Notes under the pieces: model-generated
The model's input: only the letters and a program-made list of their open reading frames with translations
Told to the model about the DNA's origin: nothing
The model's database searches: none
Shown here: positions 22,275 through 33,254 of the stretch, piece after piece
How positions within the stretch are numbered: position 1 is the stretch's first letter
Layout: each line of letters opens with the position of its first letter
Position numbers and translations under genes: made by a program
Assembly: GCF_004011695.2 (NCBI RefSeq)
Contig: NC_082423.1
Location: 558,001 to 622,000 of the forward strand
Direction: 5' to 3'
Length of the DNA stretch: 64,000 nt
Origin: Ascochyta rabiei
Lineage: Eukaryota; Ascomycota; Dothideomycetes; Pleosporales; Didymellaceae

Positions 22275-23858
22275 TTTGATGGTTGCTGACGGACTGTTTG
22301 TTGGTGTCGGTGAAGTTGTATTGATGTGTCGTGATGGAGAAATTGAGTGGCGACTATAGAGTGCTTTCTTTCTTTCTTGAGTCTAAGGTAAGGCGGATGT
22401 GTAGTGGTTTGATGGATCGTCGTATGAGCGACAGTTCAGGCATTGGGGTGACTCTCTTATATGAGTGCAGCAAAGATGACAGCTCAGGTGCTCACGCAAG
22501 GGGCTGTCGAATTTTTTTGACCCACGAATCCAAACGCCATTACCTTGCACGAGCACCGTCATGCTTGGAAATGAACCAGCACTTTGCAGTTAACGGCAGT
22601 CTCGCGATCATGCGGGCCACGCACACGCAAACAAAGCAGCACGGTCGCCATCGGTCCTCAGCATTCGATAGCGTAATAGCTCGGGCGCGCCTTGTTTGAA
22701 GCGCACCTGACACCCATTCAGCCAATGAGAAGATTTCAAGGGGGTAATGGAAAACTTGCAACATTGCTGCAGAATTTTTATAGACCAGGAACCGGACGGA
22801 GACGCCATGCCATGACTTGGTAGCCGTGCGTGATGTGAAGCAGCGCCCGTCGCAAAATGTGGAGGCGGCAGATTTTTTTCCTTCCCATCGTGGGTGTCCG
22901 GTGGAGGCTTGCGCTGCAAATTGGAAAGCTCAAGATCGTGAATCACAATGTTTTCAGCATCCAGTCCCCCTGACGACAGGTGTGCCGCTGCTGCCGTAAT
23001 GCGCACTTAATTTTCTTCCCACTCCACCCCAGCTATCCCCGGATAAAGCGCTGCACATGACGCTGAACATCGTGAGTCCCGGCAGTCCAGACGAGATGAG
23101 GCGTAGTCTGCGCTCAGGTACCGGTTACGAGACAAGCACAACACGCACTCTCGCCCTCGGCGCCTCAGCGCCTCAGCGACTCAGCGGTGTGCTCATTTCT
23201 CCCTGTGGACTGTCAAGGAGGCGTCTCGGCCAGATCGTCGACGCTGCACGCTGTCATTGCGCAATTTTGTGCAATTGCAGTCGCACATGGCTAAACAAGT
23301 CACACCATTAGCTGACGACAGTACACGATACTTGGCGTTTGCGATCTGGCCGACCAGCAATACGCGTTGCATGCTCTGTGTCATTGAATTCTCAGCACCT
23401 GCCAATGCGAGCTTGGCCATGCAGTATCGTTGTATTGACTCCATCTCAAAATCATATTGGGTATCCTTATGCGCTCACACAAACGCCTTGTATGATGCAT
23501 CACTTGTTTACAAACCCCCTCAAATCCATGCAATGCCCCATGTCAGGGTTAAGTAACAGAAACACGCCCGAAATGGAAACTCGCTGGGAGCAAATGCGGG
23601 GAAACACACTACGGTAGCACTCCCGTCTCGAACCGGCTGACGCGTTGATCCGCACGATGCCAGGTGTGCAGGGTCCGGTCATGTGCCTTGCACGTCGGTT
23701 CTGCAGTCCCGATTTCCATGACTAACACTCCAGAGCACAAGCGTCACGCAGCCTCCTTGAACCGTGGTTGAGCCATTTGCGGAGGCGGGTAGACGCTGTG
23801 GGGAAGAGCAGACGCGCAGAACGGCGATTTCTCTGCGACCGAGGCCACAACGCAGCGT
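22275..23858. other. Gene-free stretch
   Basis: No gene, tRNA or repeat supported. A GGTTCGAGAC match to a Pol III B box near 23633 (minus strand) has no matching A box or cloverleaf. Confidence 0.55.
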
Positions 23859-25176
23859 CTAGGCGAATTTGGCGTGGATGATGTCTGGGTTCTCCTGCCA
23901 CTCGTCCTTTTCAACCCACATCTGCAACACGTGTCAGTCTAAGTCGTACCCCTTGCTTGGAAACCGGGAACCAACCTTTTTGAAGGTACTCAGGCCGGCG
24001 AGAATGCTGCCGCCAGTCCATGTGGTGTAAATGCGCTCGGGCGGCGCGAGGATCTTGATCCTCATGTCCTTGACAGCCAGTCTTTGCACCTCATGGAGTA
24101 ACCTGTTACCGAATCCCTTTGTCAGCGTAGAGCCACCTGAGAGCACAATGTTGCCATATAGCGCCTTCCGCAGGTCCATGTCTGTCCTGTGAATGGCCTC
24201 GACGACAATCTGGTGTACACCAGGGTACTCTAGACCGATGATCTCGGGATTGAAGAGGATCTCCGGGGCGCGGAAGCGTTCTGCACCGACCTAGAATCGG
24301 TCAGCCTGCAATCCACCGTGGTACTGCATTCTCAGCTCACCTTCAGCTTATGTCCGTCTGGCAGCGTGTAATCGACACTCTTGCCGTCTGACCTGTTCCC
24401 GGACCACTCCTTCTCTTCCTTTATCGGATCGAGGGCTACGTAGCCTGTTGTCTCCTTGATCGCTTTGACCGTCTCCTTCTCTGCGCTTGTGTGAAAAATG
24501 TTGCCACCTTTCCGTAGCAGCTGCTGTAGGTGCTCAGTCACATCTCTCCCTGCTACATCTATCCGCCGGATGCTGTTGGGTATCGCGAATCCTTGGAAAA
24601 CCGGCACTGCGTGGGACACGCCATCTCCAGAGTCCAGGACAAGTCCTGTTGTTTTCCCCGAAGCGTAGAGCGAAAGGACGGCTTGTACAGAGCTGTACAG
24701 TGCGGGGACGTTGAATGTTTCGAAGAGGATCTGGGCTGCCACGTCGCGATTCTCTCGAGGGTTTAGAGGCGGTTCTGTGAGGAGCACTGGGTGCTGCGGA
24801 GCATCCGAGAGTCAGCCTGTGATACCCCGCCATGTGCCTCTTGAAATGCTTTCGAGAACAGCTCACTCACATCTTCGCTGACCGTCTTAAGCCCCTCGTT
24901 GTAGACGTACTGCCATATCCGCTCCATATCATCCCAATCTGTGACAATGCCATGCTCTAAAGGATAGTTGATCTTGAAAAGGCCCCTATATTGTTGCGCT
25001 TGCGGCCCAATGAACAGCTCGCCCTCCAATGCTCCTGCCATTGTTCGCACATGCTTTGGCCGCCCCACGTACGATGGGAAAAAGCATTTCGGTACATCCT
25101 CGCCTGCGAAACCAGCTCTTATTGTGCCGCTACCGTTGTCGATAACAATGGGCGCATTGTGAAGTCGTGAGCCCAT
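23859..25176 (-). CDS. arp1: Actin-related protein Arp1 (centractin, dynactin)
   Basis: Four exons: 25176-24871, 24793-24341, 24290-23976 and 23921-23859, giving 378 aa, the normal Arp1 length. Introns of 77, 50 and 54 nt are all GT-AG; the last has a weaker GTTGGT donor. The N-terminal phosphate loop is [20 protein letters not shown], with a second nucleotide loop [12 protein letters not shown]. Also present are [16 protein letters not shown] and the centractin-type C-terminus [20 protein letters not shown], which ends DIIHAKFA. Actin has different sequence at many of these positions. Arp1 forms the short filament of dynactin that links dynein to cargo; Neurospora ro-4 mutants show its need for nuclear distribution in hyphae. 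Confidence 0.96.
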
Positions 25177-25821
25177 CGTGAGGGTCTGTATGGAAAGGCC
25201 GATGTAAAAGACAGTGGTGAGAGCGCGGCGGGTGGGCGTGTGAAGGCAATGGCGGCGGAGGCAGGCGTTATTCTCGTGAATGCATTCGGTGTCGTAGCTT
25301 CTCGAGTCGCGACTTCCACAACATGGTCCGCGTATTGTTGACAGGGATCTACGCGCTAGTGCGCCGTCACGTGTATTGAGTATCGAGACTGCGCTCCATC
25401 AATCTCCTAACACTACTTCCGTCTACCGGACCATTTGACAATGCTTCGCTATCTGTACCAGATTATGAGGCGAGCATGCTATGAGGCATTCGATTATCAG
25501 GTTGCATCGTTCCACATGTATAGGCGCCCATAGGCAACTACCACACGTCCTTATCCTTCGATGTCCTTCGATGCGCATCAAGCATGAAGGCTACAAGAAC
25601 AATTACCGTTCGTGTGCCTTATCTAGTAGCTGACGCATGACCTACTGTACTCTCTAGTATTCACTCCAAGACACTACAATGCTTATACTCATACTTGCTC
25701 GTCGTTCGACTCATGGCTAGATAAGTCTCAAAGGGTCCTAATGTGCGAGCCCTCTAAAGTCTGAAAGCCTCACGAGATGTGTGAAACCCAGAGAAAATTC
25801 CACGGCTACGTCTCAGCACTT
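25177..25821. other. Intergenic region
   Basis: The promoter side of arp1 and the 3' side of the next minus-strand gene. Nothing specific seen. Confidence 0.5.
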
Positions 25822-26499
25822 CTAGCGGTACTCGTAAGCCGGATGATAACCTTGCCTTAACCCTCGCACTGAAGAAGGGCGATCGTCGTGCGCAGCTTGC
25901 ACGTCCGCAAGGTATGGGTCGTTCTCAGAAGTGACAGCACTGCGGCGTCCGGAGCGGCCTGAGCGAACATAAGGGTTGCCGTCTGCGTAGTCGTCAGCAG
26001 TTAGGGTAGAAGTCCAGGTTTCGCGACGATGCTGCCGCAGCTGCTCACGTCGACGGTGAAGGCCCTCGTCACGGGCTTCACGGCTGACTTCACAGTCATC
26101 TGTAGAGATTTGCTGGAACAAGCCCGAGCGTCGGCCATGTCCATGCTCAGAACGGCTGTACCGGCCTACACGCGTTCGCGGATCAGTCTTGTTGTATGTT
26201 GAACGATCGGTGTGTCCATATGGTTGCCGACCTAGACGACGATGCAGGGACTCTTCGCCTGCATACGAACCTTCGCGAGCGTAGCCATGGGTATCACAAG
26301 GGGTACGGCGAGCTGCTGGAGAAGAGGTGATATATGGAGCCTTGTCATAGTGAGCTTGACTGTAATAGTACTCGCCAGAAGACGGGCCACGACTGTGAGA
26401 TGTGGATTGGCCGTAGGTTTCGAACTCACCAGCGTCGTAGCGGTCATCATACTCGTACTGGCCATCGTCATAGGTTTCGCGACGGGAGGGGCGCGACAT
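25822..26499 (-). CDS. Hypothetical Arg/Tyr/Ser-rich protein
   Basis: A single ORF of 225 aa from an ATG (MSRPSRRETYDDGQYEYDDR). It is strongly hydrophilic, with Tyr-Asp and Ser-Arg clusters and no hydrophobic segment, so it is probably intrinsically disordered. A charged segment REARDEGLHRRREQLRQHRR near the middle could form a helix. I do not recognise the family. The sustained biased composition from a clear ATG supports a real gene. Confidence 0.65.
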   Translation of the reverse strand: MSRPSRRETYDDGQYEYDDRYDAGEFETYGQSTSHSRGPSSGEYYYSQAHYDKAPYITSSPAARRTPCDTHGYAREGSYAGEESLHRRLGRQPYGHTDRSTYNKTDPRTRVGRYSRSEHGHGRRSGLFQQISTDDCEVSREARDEGLHRRREQLRQHRRETWTSTLTADDYADGNPYVRSGRSGRRSAVTSENDPYLADVQAAHDDRPSSVRGLRQGYHPAYEYR

Positions 26500-27533
26500 G
26501 GTGTTGCCTTTATGAGGTGCTTCTGCAAGGGTGGAGTTGTGAAAGGATAGTGGACGGTATTATTTGAAGAAGAGCCGAGGGAATATATATACTCAAGGAT
26601 GTAGAGATCTTTGGTAGTATGCTCACTGGGTATGTATTCACATAGTGCAGTTGACGGTGAAAGCCAGGGGATTATTGATTTAGTAATCATCAATGAAAGA
26701 GCTCTGCTAGAGGCTGGTGTTCCGTTCGACTATAACAGGCTGCAGGATAAGGTTTTGCAGTATGTTTCCTGTGCGACTGTGGAAGGCTACATAGTTCATG
26801 TGCAAAGACAGACACCGAACAAGCTTGGAGAGGAGGTGTAGTGGCTAAGCCAGTGCATTGTTGTTAATACTAGTTACCCGAAAGGGAGAGGATCCTCAAG
26901 CCTGAGTTCATTGCTGTGAAGCATCGAATCGTCATGGATGTGCGAAAGTCTACCCTTGCAGCCAGGTCCTCATCTCGATGCGTGACTTGCTTGTTTGCAA
27001 GAATCCTTACGTTCTATCGTGATTGACAAAGCCGCCCTCTCCTCTAGCAATCCTATACAATCGGCACTTCGAAACGGCTACAGATAGCCGGGTGTAACAG
27101 ATCTCTCAGAACATCCCAAAAGACTGTAACTAAAACAAAGTTGAACTGCACACCAACATGGGATGTAATGCTTGTAGGTGGGTCGGACTGTACTGATATT
27201 GCGAGGTCGAAGATTCACTACCACGCTGCAATGGGGACGAAAACCGAGCCCAGAACACTCATTGAGAATGAGCAAATAAGTCCACAACGCAGAACTGCCT
27301 CTGAATGGTGAATGGCGAACTGGGCTGCGAGTCTTGGTCTTTACTCTAGCCAACGTTTTGACGCAACTGAAACAAGCTGGACCAGTTTAATGTTATCGCG
27401 CGATGACAATTCTTAAGACTGATTTGATTGCCTCTCAAAGACTCGGAATCTCATGCTCGTGCCTAGCAGTCCCGGCAACGTGGGTCACAGGCAGCATCTG
27501 ACTGAGACTCATAAAGTCTACATGGTTGGATTC
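26500..27533. other. Gene-free stretch
   Basis: No supported feature. A plus-strand frame ending at 26841 (QTPNKLGEEV) lacks an ATG. Confidence 0.5.
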
Positions 27534-28232
27534 TTAGCTGTAGAATATTTTCTCGGAACCTGGCGCGGGCAGTTCTACTCTCTGAGACTCGTTTGCATCT
27601 GCCTCAACAGGCCTGATGTTTGCGCTGGGTGCAAGCCCTTGCGAAGGCTCTTTCCCTCTCCCTACAGTCTTCGCAAGATCATCCTGTATTCTTTGCATCT
27701 CCACTTTCTCAATGACTTTACGACATATATCACGATGCGCTTGCTCCATTTTGCCCTTGATGAACGGCATCAGCCACCACGAGCAGCTGACTTCAGCATC
27801 TTCGACCAGAATCCACTCTGCGTCTCCAATACCTTGGCCTTCACCCTCGACCTCACAGTCTGCGCCACCCTTTATCACGCGATAGTCTGCGCGTACTGTC
27901 ACACCAGATGCGTCTGCACGCGTCTTGATGCCTGTAGGTATATTCTGAAAGCAGCTGGGAAAGGTGAAGTTCTTTTTGCCCCATTGCCCAAAGCCAGGTA
28001 AGACTGTAACGCATTCAGTGACGCTGTAGGTGTGTACTTGATTGATGTCTGTCGGATACCAGTAGTTATCTTTCAACATCTCTGGTGCAGTGTTCGGCAG
28101 CTTTTCGTGGCTGGTCGTGAGGGCTTGGAGGGTCAACGCTGTGTTATGGTCATGCAGGGCAGCGATGACCTCTGAGGGGTGGAGGTGCGGCGGTATTGGA
28201 GCGGCGATGTGAAGATTGTGCTTTGTGCTCAT
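27534..28232 (-). CDS. DUF7053-type conserved fungal protein
   Basis: A single exon of 232 aa from the ATG at 28232 (MSTKHNLHIAAPIPPHLHPS). The sequence has the layout of the fungal DUF7053 group: an N-terminal segment with HPSEVIAALHDHNTALTLQA, then WYPTDINQVHTYSVTECVTV, GKKNFTFPSCFQNIPTGIKT, and a later WILVEDAEVSCSWWLMPFIK. The alternating strands and Start/Bet v1-like length suggest a small ligand-binding fold, which is inference. The C-terminus is a charged disordered tail. There is no signal peptide. The biochemical role is unknown. Confidence 0.75.
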   Translation of the reverse strand: MSTKHNLHIAAPIPPHLHPSEVIAALHDHNTALTLQALTTSHEKLPNTAPEMLKDNYWYPTDINQVHTYSVTECVTVLPGFGQWGKKNFTFPSCFQNIPTGIKTRADASGVTVRADYRVIKGGADCEVEGEGQGIGDAEWILVEDAEVSCSWWLMPFIKGKMEQAHRDICRKVIEKVEMQRIQDDLAKTVGRGKEPSQGLAPSANIRPVEADANESQRVELPAPGSEKIFYS

Positions 28233-30259
28233 GGTGGTGTAGGCAACTCTGGTGAATGGAAACAGGTCTTTCGACCACAAATTAAGTGAATTGGCGTTGA
28301 AGTCAGCAGAATTCACTAAGGATCGAGTAAAATTGTGTGTAATGAACAGCTTGCGTCGTTATGATCAGTGTAGCTGAAAGGGTTAAACGATAAGCGTTCG
28401 AACGTAAAAGACGATTGCTTTTCGTGATGCAAGTCGCTGACCTAGCTCAGCTTGCTGCTACTTGCGGCAGTGCCATCCATCCTAGCGGTAAGCTACCGTA
28501 ACGTGCGGAGGTATACCATCATCTGCTGAGGAAACGAATACCTCTGACGGTCTTTAGGTAACAGCGTTGGCATCGTAAGTTTTCGACTGAGAACAATAAT
28601 TTAACCGTTGCTACATGATAAATCACCGCGCTAGTGACCTTTGCGCGTCATCGCACGAATGTCGACCACCTAGCCTAGTACTAAATCACCTCGTTCAATG
28701 CGGTTGGACAGCAGGAGTTTACCAACACAACGAAACAGCGCCTCTGCTTCCAGTCGAACCCAGCATTAGATTGCTGCACTGACCATTGAAGGTCCGATTG
28801 TAGTGCTGACATCCTACTAGCTTTCTTGAAGCCTTTCCTTACATTCGAAAGCGAGCGAAAGGAGCGATCGTTCACCGGACAGAAACGTAGATTGAATATG
28901 CTTGAGCAGCGCAAGCAACGGAACTCTGGCATCATGTTTGCCATGATACAATCCAGGTCTCGGTTTTCGGAACTACGTCTCGCAGTGAAAGTGATGAAGA
29001 AGACACCACGTTATAGTCGCCGTTGCAGGAGCGACCTGCTGTCAAAAATCCGCATGGATGCCTGGGCACCGTTGCTCCTTCATGGTGAAGGCGCACTTTC
29101 ACTTTGACTCCTCGCCTAGCGTCACTGGTGTGATGTCCTTTACCCATGGCCCCTGTAACAATACTGCTTTCTAGCCGGTATCTCTTGGCTCGGCCACTAT
29201 TCAATCGACTGTTAGGTTTTATTGCCACAATCGCCAACACTAGCCGTCAATCCTCACGGCCACGGTCACTCCCACAAGTTCATCGCTGGCCTCCAAGTTT
29301 TTCAGTGCCGCTCCCACCAACGTGCTATCTCAATTTACCACTTGCGCACGCATCTTTTGTCTCTTCATCTCATCCACATCGCGTTACAGAGCCAAAAAGG
29401 ATGTCTCGACAAACTGACAAGCTTTGATCCTCTTCACAGCTTGGATATAGTGGAAGGTGCCGAGATACCACCCGGATGCATGGAGGTTGCGTATATCCAC
29501 AGTGTTCTCCATGGTCCTGGTTCTACACTTGCACTACGAACCAAGCAAGAGCCGGGGAGGGTGGAGTGGTTCGTTTTTAGCTGCCCTGCAGATGATACTA
29601 TTTTGTCGCAACTTGTCTGTAACAACGGGATCGGAGTCTTAAAACAGGGTATCAGCCTAGAAGGCCCCCACAGAGTCTTTGACATCGTTGGATACGTCGA
29701 GAAGGGTCTGGCGACCCGAACTGTGAGAGGTGCTAACCGTGAGCATAAAGCATGGCATAATTCTTTGTGTGCTGCAGAGGAGCGGACGAAGAACTTGAAA
29801 CTGACATAGAGAGGCTTTGGTGCAGAATTGGGCGTAGAGCACGATAAGAGATGGCTGACGGAAATGAATGGGAGCACAGATAAGCAGGGCGAAGACTGGG
29901 ACGATGATACGGTGATAGGCGATGGAGAAGGAAAATAATCATGTCTCCCAAAAAGCAGAGGAAGCAAATGAGACCAACCCAGAGATACGAAACAAACATC
30001 TTGCAAGAGCCGAGGAGATAACAATTCCCAGGCCTGACGGTTTAAACAATACGCTGCCGCCCCCAGCGACCTCAGCAGCCATTGATTTAAAAAGAGTCTA
30101 ACGCATAATCATGGGAATCATGCTCTGTGGTGTCCAGGATGTATCGAGGCGTCCAATTATGCTCAACTACATTTCACTCAGTACGCTTAAACTACGTTTA
30201 TTACCACTAAATTCTGTCATGTCTCATCATATCGCCAGCCTTGTACACCGTTACTCCAC
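28233..30259. other. Gene-poor stretch
   Basis: Apart from the weak ORF at 29480-29809, I see nothing supported. Confidence 0.5.
29480..29809 (+). CDS. Possible small ORF or exon, unknown
   Basis: An ATG-initiated frame of 109 aa (MEVAYIHSVLHGPGSTLALR and on) with balanced, protein-like composition, including EWFVFSCPADDTILSQLV and HRVFDIVGYVEKGLATRTV. The same frame is open upstream to a TCTTCACAG acceptor-like site ending at 29440, so this could be the last exon of a gene whose first exon I cannot place, or the remnant of a decayed gene. No family is recognised. Confidence 0.3.
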   Translation: MEVAYIHSVLHGPGSTLALRTKQEPGRVEWFVFSCPADDTILSQLVCNNGIGVLKQGISLEGPHRVFDIVGYVEKGLATRTVRGANREHKAWHNSLCAAEERTKNLKLT

Positions 30260-31726
30260 TCAATCTTTCAGACCAATCTCATCAGCAGTAAGGATGAATT
30301 CCATAAAACCAGCATTTGTGTCAATGATGTTTTGCACATACTCCTCTGCTGTGGGGTAGAAGTTTGTAGGGTATCCAAACTCCAAAGTGTATCCATATAC
30401 TTTGTTGAGCTTCTTGTTTCCATACCAACGACTAGATGCCCAGTCATCAGAGGCACCTGAAGTCGGGTAAAGGCCTACGGCTTGTTGCGGCACGTACGGT
30501 CTTCCGCCAACAGATGCCATAGCCGCCGTCGTGCGGTTAGCTTGTCGCTCGATGTTGTACCAGTCTTCCTCCTCGATGTACTCACGATAAAGCGTATCGT
30601 TGACAACACCACGCTTTCCATCGTAAGCCGGGTTGAACTGGCTCTGCTTGGGGTCCTCGGACTGATTGATGTCGTCACCCCATGAGTAAAGCAGCGTGCC
30701 TGCAGCAGAGTGTACATCGATGAACCACCGGATCTCGGGGAAGATGTCATACACCCACTTCATGTTGCGTGTCTCTGGCTCCGAGAACGGAGCTGTGCCG
30801 TAGAAAGCCTGAGACGAAGGGTCTTTAGATGCTGGAGAGACTGAGGGGTCGAAGGTCTTGGTGAAGTTCCACAAGAAGTCGAAGTTGCGGTTCAGATCTA
30901 CACCAACGCTGGCGTTGACGCCGGGCAAGGCGGAGACTGGGTTACGATTCTTGCGCCAGAGGTTGCTGTTTGCTTGGTCGTGGCGAACGCCGTCTGGGTT
31001 GGTCAAAGGAATGAAAACGATTCCTGCGCCGAGGGCTTTCTTGACATCAGAGTTGGTGTAGGTCTTGTTGCCGTAGGTCAGACCTTTGCGGTGCTTGTTG
31101 GCATACAGGAGGTCTGAAATGAAATAAATCAGGTTATCTGGACCACCTCTCTCACGAGCGTGAATTCCAGAGGTGAAGTAGATGTACTGTTTATCCTTCT
31201 TGATCTTCTCGGCTTTGTTGGCTACGCCGCCCATGACTGTGTTGCCCTCAAATGTCTTGTACGGTGCGGTGAACAACTCCAACCCATACTCTTTTTCCAG
31301 ACCCTTCAACGCGGTATAGATCTCGTCTGCATTCAGGATACCGGCGCTCTGGTATGAGCCGTACACATCGGGTTTCTGGCTGCCCAAACCGCGAGGGGCA
31401 ACCTTGCCTCCTTTGAAACGATCGCCTCTCCCAATGGGTGCCGTTGCTGTTTGTCGCTTGTTGAGGTGATCAAGCGTCTCGACACGAATGGCGCCTGCAT
31501 CAAGACGTCTCTTGTAGTGATGCACTTGCTCTTCAGTGAGCATAGCATGAAGCTTGTGCTCACCGTTGGTGGGCATAACTACCGGACGGCAGCCATAGTC
31601 GATGTGGTTGTTATCTGAGACGAATTCCAGCAAATGCGTCTTCTCTTTCGCAAAGAAAGCAACACTCAAGAGGTCGTGTGCAAGAGCAGCTGTAGGCAGC
31701 AGGCCGAGGAGCGCGAAGACCTTCAT
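30260..31726 (-). CDS. Secreted zinc carboxypeptidase (M14)
   Basis: A single exon of 488 aa. The signal peptide MKVFALLGLLPTAALA is followed by a propeptide with a Kex2-like NKR-Q site at residues 89-92. The M14 zinc site is clear: SGIHARERGG (His189, Glu192) and FIDVHSAAG (His339). TNPDGVRHD and GVDLNRNFDFLWNF mark the substrate-binding Arg/Asn region, and YTLEFGYP carries the catalytic Glu near 449. It removes C-terminal residues from peptides outside the cell; specificity cannot be read safely. The longer frame upstream of this ATG lacks another ATG with a signal peptide, so the start is firm. The intact open frame and all active-site residues argue for an active enzyme. Confidence 0.96.
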   Translation of the reverse strand: MKVFALLGLLPTAALAHDLLSVAFFAKEKTHLLEFVSDNNHIDYGCRPVVMPTNGEHKLHAMLTEEQVHHYKRRLDAGAIRVETLDHLNKRQTATAPIGRGDRFKGGKVAPRGLGSQKPDVYGSYQSAGILNADEIYTALKGLEKEYGLELFTAPYKTFEGNTVMGGVANKAEKIKKDKQYIYFTSGIHARERGGPDNLIYFISDLLYANKHRKGLTYGNKTYTNSDVKKALGAGIVFIPLTNPDGVRHDQANSNLWRKNRNPVSALPGVNASVGVDLNRNFDFLWNFTKTFDPSVSPASKDPSSQAFYGTAPFSEPETRNMKWVYDIFPEIRWFIDVHSAAGTLLYSWGDDINQSEDPKQSQFNPAYDGKRGVVNDTLYREYIEEEDWYNIERQANRTTAAMASVGGRPYVPQQAVGLYPTSGASDDWASSRWYGNKKLNKVYGYTLEFGYPTNFYPTAEEYVQNIIDTNAGFMEFILTADEIGLKD

Positions 31727-32345
31727 GATAACTTGTGCCGGCCGATGAAAGGTACAGTCTGCAAGTACACAGAATAAAGGTTCGCACACAGCATTTATAC
31801 TTTATGAGGGGTTTTCCGTGCATCCCGTAGTCGTTCTGTACAGAAGTGCGACCGACTAGTTTCTGGTCACTATGGGTGACCTCCTTCCTGATTTGGACGG
31901 CCCTCCAAGACCGCCACGCCTTGGCCTGCGCACAAAGCCTACGATAGCAGCAGGTCCGAGCTGGTTATCTGCGAGCTAACACGAATGATATGAGCGAAGC
32001 CTTCCTTCAAAGATTCGTGCCAAGGGTTGCTGGTGATGGAGCGTGGGAGAAGGAGTCGCCAAGGCTGTGAAACGTGCTCGGCTAGACGCTGATGACGATC
32101 TTGCTTGTGTTCGCCCTCGTACGGCACATAGTATGTCCCTGCGGCCATTTGACATCTGTCGCATGAGTCGCGAAGAACTGCTTGCTGACTGACATGTACT
32201 TGATCAAAGTCAAATCTGCAAAGACTGGCGACAATGCGTTTCACTTTCGCTCCTCCAGACGAAGACGTGCAGGTCGCAAGCAAAGGGATGACATGCTACA
32301 CATTGTGGTTCATAAATCATACATTCATACTGTTCGCAGTAAGCT
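31727..32345. other. Intergenic region
   Basis: The promoter side of the carboxypeptidase gene. No other feature seen. Confidence 0.5.
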
Positions 32346-33254
32346 CTAACCAAAAACCAGAGCTCGAACCTCGATGCTCTCGCGCCCAACTGCTCCCTCG
32401 GGAGTTCTTGGGTCCAGAAATGCAGTGTGTGGTACCCTTCCATACTGGCCTACGCTCTCGTCGCTATCAAAGCACTTGAGCAGCAGCCGATCCTCATTCT
32501 TCATGCCAGACCAGTAGTACCATTTTTGACCTGGGTTGTATCGCACGGACGCCGTTTGCCCATTGCGGTCGGGGTAACGATGCTCGATTGGCACAAGGTC
32601 CTCGTCTTGTACAGTTTGGCTATCGGCAACAGCTAACGAAAAGCCCATGACAGGTCCATTGAGTGGACGCCAAATATTGATAATGCGGTATCGGCCTTGC
32701 AGCAGTTGCTCCGCGTCCTCGGGAGCATGGAGCTTTACTCTCTCAGCGGCAGACATTGGTGTTTGATCAACGTGTACGCGCTGAACAGGATTTCGGTTAC
32801 CGGTAGGTCTGCGGATAGTGTGGTCGAAAAGAATGACTCTTTGTGCGCCCGGAACGTTGTCTAGCAGAAGCTTTTCAACCTCTGGATAGTATACGTTGCG
32901 TATCTGCGCATCGTCCTTGAACTCGGTCTCTGCGCTCTGAACGTTCTGATAAGTGTCGAATGCATTATGGTCGAGATCAAACTTCTGCTCCTGACCACGC
33001 AAGTCGTCTAGACTGACGCTCTCCCAGCCATCACCCCAGTTTCGCTGTGGAACACCCGGGAGAGGTTCAACATAGTTGTGTGGTGGCGACCCGTCCTTAG
33101 GGGCTTTGTAGAACGAGAGGGAAGCGGTTACGGGACCACGAGGAATGCGCAGTCCTTGGAAGTTGACATCTTCCGCCTTCGAGGCTGACAACGTTGGTGT
33201 CGATGTTTTAGAGAGCTGGTGTGCAGGCGTCGGTCGCGATGCGGCGGTCGTCAT
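32346..33254 (-). CDS. AsaB/CmcJ-like oxidoreductase
   Basis: A single exon of 302 aa from an ATG (MTTAASRPTPAHQLSKTSTP). The layout matches the fungal AsaB / GA4-desaturase-like family. There is an N-terminal TASLSFYKAPKDGSPPHNYV, a middle RVILFDHTIRR, and the signature VQRVHVDQTPMSAAERVKLH, followed by YRIINIWRPLNGPVMGFSLA. Near the end come WYYWSGMKNEDRLLLKCFDS and HTAFLDP. His-x-Asp in RVHVDQT and the later His are the expected iron ligands of a 2-oxoglutarate-type fold. Members act in varied secondary-metabolite and lipid oxidations; no substrate is implied here. It is divergent from the SDR gene across 1.1 kb. Confidence 0.88.
   Translation of the reverse strand: MTTAASRPTPAHQLSKTSTPTLSASKAEDVNFQGLRIPRGPVTASLSFYKAPKDGSPPHNYVEPLPGVPQRNWGDGWESVSLDDLRGQEQKFDLDHNAFDTYQNVQSAETEFKDDAQIRNVYYPEVEKLLLDNVPGAQRVILFDHTIRRPTGNRNPVQRVHVDQTPMSAAERVKLHAPEDAEQLLQGRYRIINIWRPLNGPVMGFSLAVADSQTVQDEDLVPIEHRYPDRNGQTASVRYNPGQKWYYWSGMKNEDRLLLKCFDSDESVGQYGRVPHTAFLDPRTPEGAVGRESIEVRALVFG

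Noticed and set aside
23600..23720. B-box-like GGTTCGAGAC, candidate tRNA on the minus strand
   Set aside because: No A box at a valid distance and no acceptor, D or anticodon stems can be paired.
28740..28800. GGGTTCGACTGG on the minus strand, candidate tRNA
   Set aside because: A-box-like text lies too close and no cloverleaf forms.
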